From Burkholderiaceae bacterium (lineage in GTDB: Bacteria; Pseudomonadota; Gammaproteobacteria; Burkholderiales; Burkholderiaceae), in NCBI GenBank assembly GCA_947472645.1, contig CANJBQ010000019.1, positions 1 through 48,241 of the forward strand: DNA of 48,241 bases, given 5' to 3'. Shown piece by piece: positions 44,504-48,241 of the stretch. The notes beneath the pieces were generated by a model. It made no database searches. It was not told where the DNA came from and was given only the letters and a program-made list of their open reading frames with translations. Positions within the stretch are counted from its first letter, which is position 1, and each line of letters opens with the position of its first letter. Made by a program: the position numbers and the translations under genes.

Positions 44504-45864
44504 TGAATAACTCTACATCAGAACTCAGTAGCTATAGCAGCCAACTTGCTACTTTTATTGCTAATACAGATATTTCTAATATCCCTGTAAATGTCTTACA
44601 TGAAGCCAAGCGCTCTTTATTAAATTATTTTGGCGTAGCATTAGGGGGTATTAACTATGGCCCCGTTCAAGATGTATTATCTTTTGTCAGTTCTTACAGT
44701 GGACCGCGATTGGCAACGGTCATTGGAAGTAATATCAAACTTGATGCGTTCAATGCAGCGTTTATAAATTCGATAAGTGCCAATATATTAGATTTTGACG
44801 ACACTCATATCCCGACCATTATTCATCCGACTTCTCCAGTGGCATCGGCTGTTTTATCTTTAGGTGAAATTCGTAATGCATCTGGTACAGATATTCTAAA
44901 GTCCATCGTTGTTGGAATTGAAACCGCGTGCAGATCTGGCATGTCTGTTTTTCCAGGTCAGTACAATCGAGGCTGGCATGTAACTAGCACCTGCGGCATA
45001 TTGGGAGCGGCTGCAGGCACATCTAAATTAATCAAATTATCGCCAACTTGTATTGCTAATGCCATTGGAATTGCAGCTTCACAATCGAGTGGCTTAGTTG
45101 AAAACTTACCAACAAGCGCAAGAAATATTCAAGTCGGAAATGCTGCAAAAAATGGCGTGTTTGCTACTTTAATGGCCGAACGTCATTGGGACTCTGCTGT
45201 AACAACACTTGAGGGCGCCAATGGATGGGCTCATGCAATGGGCGATACGTTAGATCCTGATAAGCTATTACTCAATCTTGGGTCGCACTGGGAGTTACTT
45301 AGTAATACTTACAAGGCTTATCCCTGTGGTGTTGTTATAGGCCCTGTAGTTGATGCCTGTCTAAATTTACGAGTTAAAAACATATTCAATTTAACGGATA
45401 TTGAACGTATTACGGTCACAGGCAATCCTTTACTCCTTAGTCGAGCTGATAGACCGAATGTGACGGATGAAAGGGCTGCTAAAGTAAGCCTTCACCACGC
45501 CTGTGCTGTGGCTCTTTATTACGGGAAAGCGGGAATTGAAGAGTTTAGTCAACCTACGGTGATGCAGCCTTTTATTGAATCATTAAGAAATAAAGTCTCA
45601 ACCAAATCTAATGAGCTTCTCTCAGTATCAACGGCTAATATACAAATTCAATTAGCTGATGGAAGGATCTTAGACGAGACAGTCAGTAAACCATTAGGGG
45701 GAATTGACAATCCATTATCCGATAAAGAGATTGAAAACAAATTGAAGTCTTTGTTAGAGCTTTCTAAGTTGAAATTAAATTCAGTAACTTTAATTGATGC
45801 AATATGGAATATTGAAAAAATAAAAGATATCCAAGGTTTGCTTAAGTTGACTCGACCTTCTTAA
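44503..45864 (+). CDS. MmgE/PrpD-family protein
   Basis: This 453-residue protein has the MmgE/PrpD domain: HEAKRSLLNYFGVALGG, DFDDTHIPTIIHPTSPVASA near residue 93, and KAYPCGVVIGPVVDACLNL around residue 273. Family members dehydrate or isomerise tricarboxylic or related acids: 2-methylcitrate dehydratase, cis-aconitate decarboxylase, iminodisuccinate epimerase. Length is normal. Coupling with the dehydrogenase and a Bug receptor 240 bases downstream points to uptake and breakdown of a di- or tricarboxylic acid (inference); prpB and prpC are absent, so it is probably not the methylcitrate cycle enzyme. Confidence 0.92.
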   Translation: MNNSTSELSSYSSQLATFIANTDISNIPVNVLHEAKRSLLNYFGVALGGINYGPVQDVLSFVSSYSGPRLATVIGSNIKLDAFNAAFINSISANILDFDDTHIPTIIHPTSPVASAVLSLGEIRNASGTDILKSIVVGIETACRSGMSVFPGQYNRGWHVTSTCGILGAAAGTSKLIKLSPTCIANAIGIAASQSSGLVENLPTSARNIQVGNAAKNGVFATLMAERHWDSAVTTLEGANGWAHAMGDTLDPDKLLLNLGSHWELLSNTYKAYPCGVVIGPVVDACLNLRVKNIFNLTDIERITVTGNPLLLSRADRPNVTDERAAKVSLHHACAVALYYGKAGIEEFSQPTVMQPFIESLRNKVSTKSNELLSVSTANIQIQLADGRILDETVSKPLGGIDNPLSDKEIENKLKSLLELSKLKLNSVTLIDAIWNIEKIKDIQGLLKLTRPS

Positions 45865-46104
45865 ATATCTACACCACGTTTTTTGAAATGGCGTATTAAA
45901 AAATAGTTTTATGAGTTGGGGATTTTAAAATTGAAATGAGACCATTCCAATGATAAGATATAAATCGATATTTGTTAGCTGTTATATTGGTTAGGCAATT
46001 ATCTAGTAGATTCCTCGATGTTGAAATTATTGCTATCACGATTATTCATATTTAAAGAGGCTTTATTTTAGAAATCTAATTAAAAAAGCGAAATAAATTA
46101 CACA

Positions 46105-47091
46105 ATGGATATTAAAAATTCAATATTTAAAATCTTTTTGTTTTCAAGCTGTTTTATAGGTGTTTCAATAGCAAGCCAGGCATATGCTCAAAGTTGGCCA
46201 ATTAAACCCATTCGATTAGTTGTTCCATTTCCACCAGGCGGAGCTACTGATATTTTTGCAAGGCAAATAGGCCAAAAGTTAACTGAAAGACTGTCGCAAT
46301 CTATCATTATTGAAAATCAAGCTGGCGCAGGTGGCAATATAGGTACTGGAAATGTGGCTAGGGCAAGTGCCGATGGCTACACGTTATTACTAAGTCCTGG
46401 GAGTACCTTAGCAATTAATCCCGTCTTATTTAGTAAGGTACCATTTGATCCAGTAAAGGATTTCGCACCAATTTCAGACCTCGTAGTAACACCTTATGTG
46501 ATTGTGGTTCATCCATCAGTCCCAGCGCGCAATCTGAATGAGCTTATTAAATTGGCAAAGCTAAAGCCTGGTGGACTTACCTATGCATCTTCTGGGATTG
46601 GTCAAGCAACTCATTTGGCCGGAGTAGTGTTTAATATTCAGGCAGGCTCATCAATGTTGCATGTGCCTTACAAAGGAGCAGGACCTGCGACAGCTGACTT
46701 GTTGGGTGGTCAAGTATCTATGATGTTTGCAAATCTAGGTTCCATGTTGCCCTATATAAAGGCGGGTAAAGTTTTCCCACTGGCCGTCACTACCTTACAA
46801 CGAAATTCGCTGCTACCCGATGTGCCGACTGTTTCAGAATCAGGGTTGCAAGGCTATGAAGTTAGTGAGTGGTTTGGGATGCTTGCTCCTGCAGGTACAT
46901 CTCCTTCGATTATCAAAAAATTAAATACGGAACTCACTTCGATACTTGCAAGTCCTGAGTTTTCTAAAGAGTTATTAAGTCAAGGATTTGTGCCAATTGG
47001 TAGTTCTCCCGAAGCATTAGCTATTTTAATTAAGGAAGAGATGATTCGGTGGGCGAAAATAATTAAGCAGGAAGATATACGTGCAGATTAA
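46105..47091 (+). CDS. Bug/TctC-family periplasmic receptor
   Basis: This 328-residue Bug receptor has a signal peptide (cleavage after SQAYAQ), RLVVPFPPGGATDIFARQIG, NQAGAGGNIGTGNVA, ADGYTLLLSPGS, HVPYKGAGPATADLLGGQVS and PTVSESGLQGYEVSEWFGML. These are the canonical Bug motifs. It lies after the MmgE/PrpD gene and 16-25 bases before an SDR gene. No TctAB genes are near. It probably binds the carboxylate handled by its neighbours. Confidence 0.95.
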   Translation: MDIKNSIFKIFLFSSCFIGVSIASQAYAQSWPIKPIRLVVPFPPGGATDIFARQIGQKLTERLSQSIIIENQAGAGGNIGTGNVARASADGYTLLLSPGSTLAINPVLFSKVPFDPVKDFAPISDLVVTPYVIVVHPSVPARNLNELIKLAKLKPGGLTYASSGIGQATHLAGVVFNIQAGSSMLHVPYKGAGPATADLLGGQVSMMFANLGSMLPYIKAGKVFPLAVTTLQRNSLLPDVPTVSESGLQGYEVSEWFGMLAPAGTSPSIIKKLNTELTSILASPEFSKELLSQGFVPIGSSPEALAILIKEEMIRWAKIIKQEDIRAD

Positions 47092-47116
47092 TTTTTAACA
47101 CAATAGGATGCTCTAT

Positions 47117-47923
47117 ATGGAATTATTAGGTCAAAGTGGTAAAGGTATCGATTTTTCATGCAAAGGATTACGTACTCTTGTAACTGGCGGAGCATCAGGT
47201 ATCGGCAAGGTAATTGCTGAGGCTCTTGTAGACGCTGGCGCTATAGTGATGATTTGTGATGTATCTAAGGAGAGATTAGATGAGTGCTCGCAGTTAATGC
47301 CCAGTATCAAAACTTATTTGGCTGATGTTTCTAATATGTCACAAATTGATCATATGTTTAACGAGATAGCCAAAGATTTTGATGGCTTAGATGTTTTGAT
47401 TAATAATGCCGGAATCGCCGGTCCTGTTGGCCCAATTGAAAATAATGACCCAGAACTTTGGGAAAGAAATATGCGTGTCAATGTTGATGGACTTTTTTAT
47501 TGTACGAGACGCGCGGTTCCAATGCTTAAAAAAAGTGGTGGAGGTTCTATCGTTAACACATCTTCAGTTGCCGGGCGAATGGGATATCCTGGCCGAGTAG
47601 GGTATTCTGGATCTAAATGGGCAGTAGTTGGTCTTACTAAAAGTTTGGCAATGGAGCTTGGACCTTTTAATATTAGAGTCAATGCTGTTTTACCAGGAAC
47701 GGTTGAAGGTGAAAGACATAACTATTTGTATGAGCAACGAGCAAAAGTACAAAATATGACATTTGAAGAGGCTGAGGAAGTCTATAAAAGCCAAGTATCA
47801 ATGAGAAAGTTTGTTACGCCGAGGGATATAGCTGCCTCGATAGTTTTTTTCTGTTCTCCAGCATCTCGATATATATCAGGGCAAGCATTAGGTGTTTGTG
47901 GTGATGTTCAATATATGCGATAA
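47117..47923 (+). CDS. SDR-family oxidoreductase
   Basis: This 268-residue classical SDR has TGGASGIG (23-30), NNAG at 96-99 and the catalytic S150, Y163 and K167 (VGYSGSK). The cofactor-binding aspartate D48 (ICDVS) points to NAD. I chose the ATG at 47117 with AGGA 9 bases upstream; an ATG at 47108 overlaps that ribosome site. The C-terminal glycine motif is altered (GVCGDVQYMR in place of IDGG). It follows the Bug receptor and is probably co-transcribed. It oxidises an alcohol or hydroxy acid; the substrate is unknown. Confidence 0.93.
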   Translation: MELLGQSGKGIDFSCKGLRTLVTGGASGIGKVIAEALVDAGAIVMICDVSKERLDECSQLMPSIKTYLADVSNMSQIDHMFNEIAKDFDGLDVLINNAGIAGPVGPIENNDPELWERNMRVNVDGLFYCTRRAVPMLKKSGGGSIVNTSSVAGRMGYPGRVGYSGSKWAVVGLTKSLAMELGPFNIRVNAVLPGTVEGERHNYLYEQRAKVQNMTFEEAEEVYKSQVSMRKFVTPRDIAASIVFFCSPASRYISGQALGVCGDVQYMR

Positions 47924-48241
47924 AAATGATGGATTGATATTAGTTCTATCTTAAAAAAGAGTAGGAAAAGAGATTGATGGGTTCTAAAAAAATTCCATAA
48001 AGTAAATATAAGCTTCTAACCAAGTATATAAGGAGGCACCATGATCAAGAGCACTATCAAAAACCTGTATTTCCTAGTATGGCTGGCTTTATTTGTGTTT
48101 GGACCTGAACTGATGTTAATTTAGTACCACGATTAAAGAGAGTATTCATATCTTATCATTGGATCATGATGGGTTGATTGTGGATGATTTTCGGCACTTG
48201 GGTTTGTGGTGCTGGTGGTCGATAACCTAAGGCACTGTGAG
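47924..48241. other. Window end, possible remnant
   Basis: Apart from the small frame at 48041 nothing intact is seen. From 48120 a 36-codon stretch in another frame has SIHILSLDHDGLIVDDFRHL, which resembles the central part of SnoaL/NTF2-like proteins, and stops near 48230. It may be a decayed gene. Confidence 0.25.
48041..48124 (+). CDS. Possible 27-residue membrane peptide
   Basis: A strong ribosome site AAGGAGG (48030-48036) lies 4 bases before an ATG. The frame reads a basic start (MIKSTIKN) and one hydrophobic helix, LYFLVWLALFVFGPELMLI. It may be a true small protein or the broken front end of a longer gene, since protein-like sequence continues in another frame after the stop. Confidence 0.35.
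   Translation: MIKSTIKNLYFLVWLALFVFGPELMLI

Noticed and set aside
43628..47923. Methylcitrate cycle (prp) operon
   Set aside because: An MmgE/PrpD gene is present, but prpB, prpC and acnD/prpF are absent.
1..48241. CRISPR arrays, tRNA or rRNA genes, intact insertion sequences, prophage
   Set aside because: No regular spaced repeats, cloverleaf-like genes, transposase genes or phage genes could be recognised.

Overview
The window is a 48 kb, clearly AT-rich bacterial segment packed with catabolic genes and solute receptors. It carries no rRNA, tRNA, CRISPR array, prophage or intact insertion sequence that I can see. Six Bug/TctC-type periplasmic receptors, a TRAP transporter, two orphan LivK-type receptors, a VanAB-type Rieske oxygenase and GcvA-like LysR regulators suggest a low-GC betaproteobacterium (Burkholderiales, for example Polynucleobacter-like). 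This placement is inference from gene content and base composition; no marker gene is present.

Layout. (1) 1-2558: end of a TRAP transporter (small and large permease) followed by a D-erythronate dehydrogenase-like enzyme, probably a sugar-acid uptake and oxidation unit that begins before the window. (2) 2555-6393, minus strand: a Bug receptor with a damaged N-terminus, an orphan LivK-type receptor and a zinc alcohol dehydrogenase-like protein, with gene remnants between them. (3) 7085-18249: an alpha/beta hydrolase, then a divergent catabolic region. On the minus strand lie an SRPBCC (CoxG-like) protein, the three subunits of a molybdenum hydroxylase and an MFS transporter. On the plus strand lie a Rieske ferredoxin, an unrecognised 116-residue protein, a metal-dependent amidohydrolase/decarboxylase, an aldehyde dehydrogenase, a ZIP transporter and a 38-residue membrane peptide. 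(4) 18246-26041: a LysR regulator facing two tandemly duplicated Bug receptors, a class II aldolase, a thiamine-diphosphate enzyme and two more Bug receptors. (5) 26177-34222: a LivK receptor, a GMC oxidoreductase and a VanB/VanA pair on the minus strand, a second, paralogous LysR on the plus strand, then an atypical SDR and PurU. (6) 34564-36875: a 3-His cupin and a four-domain rhodanese, possibly sulfur metabolism. (7) 37093-47923: a TIM-barrel isomerase, a KstD-like flavoprotein, an SsuABC-like transporter with an embedded SDR, and a divergent set of beta-hydroxyacid dehydrogenase, MmgE/PrpD, Bug receptor and SDR.

Read together, these are uptake-plus-catabolism modules for organic acids and (methoxy/hetero)aromatic compounds. 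Most receptors have no permease genes beside them and probably share transporters encoded elsewhere. The two LysR paralogues sit next to dyad-symmetric GGG/CCC sites, and a similar site lies in front of the 43.6 kb operon, which hints at a shared regulatory scheme.

The least explained parts are the molybdenum hydroxylase/Rieske/amidohydrolase cluster with its unknown small protein and its operator-like repeats, and the tandemly duplicated receptor with its promoter. I saw no certain new defence or mobile system.
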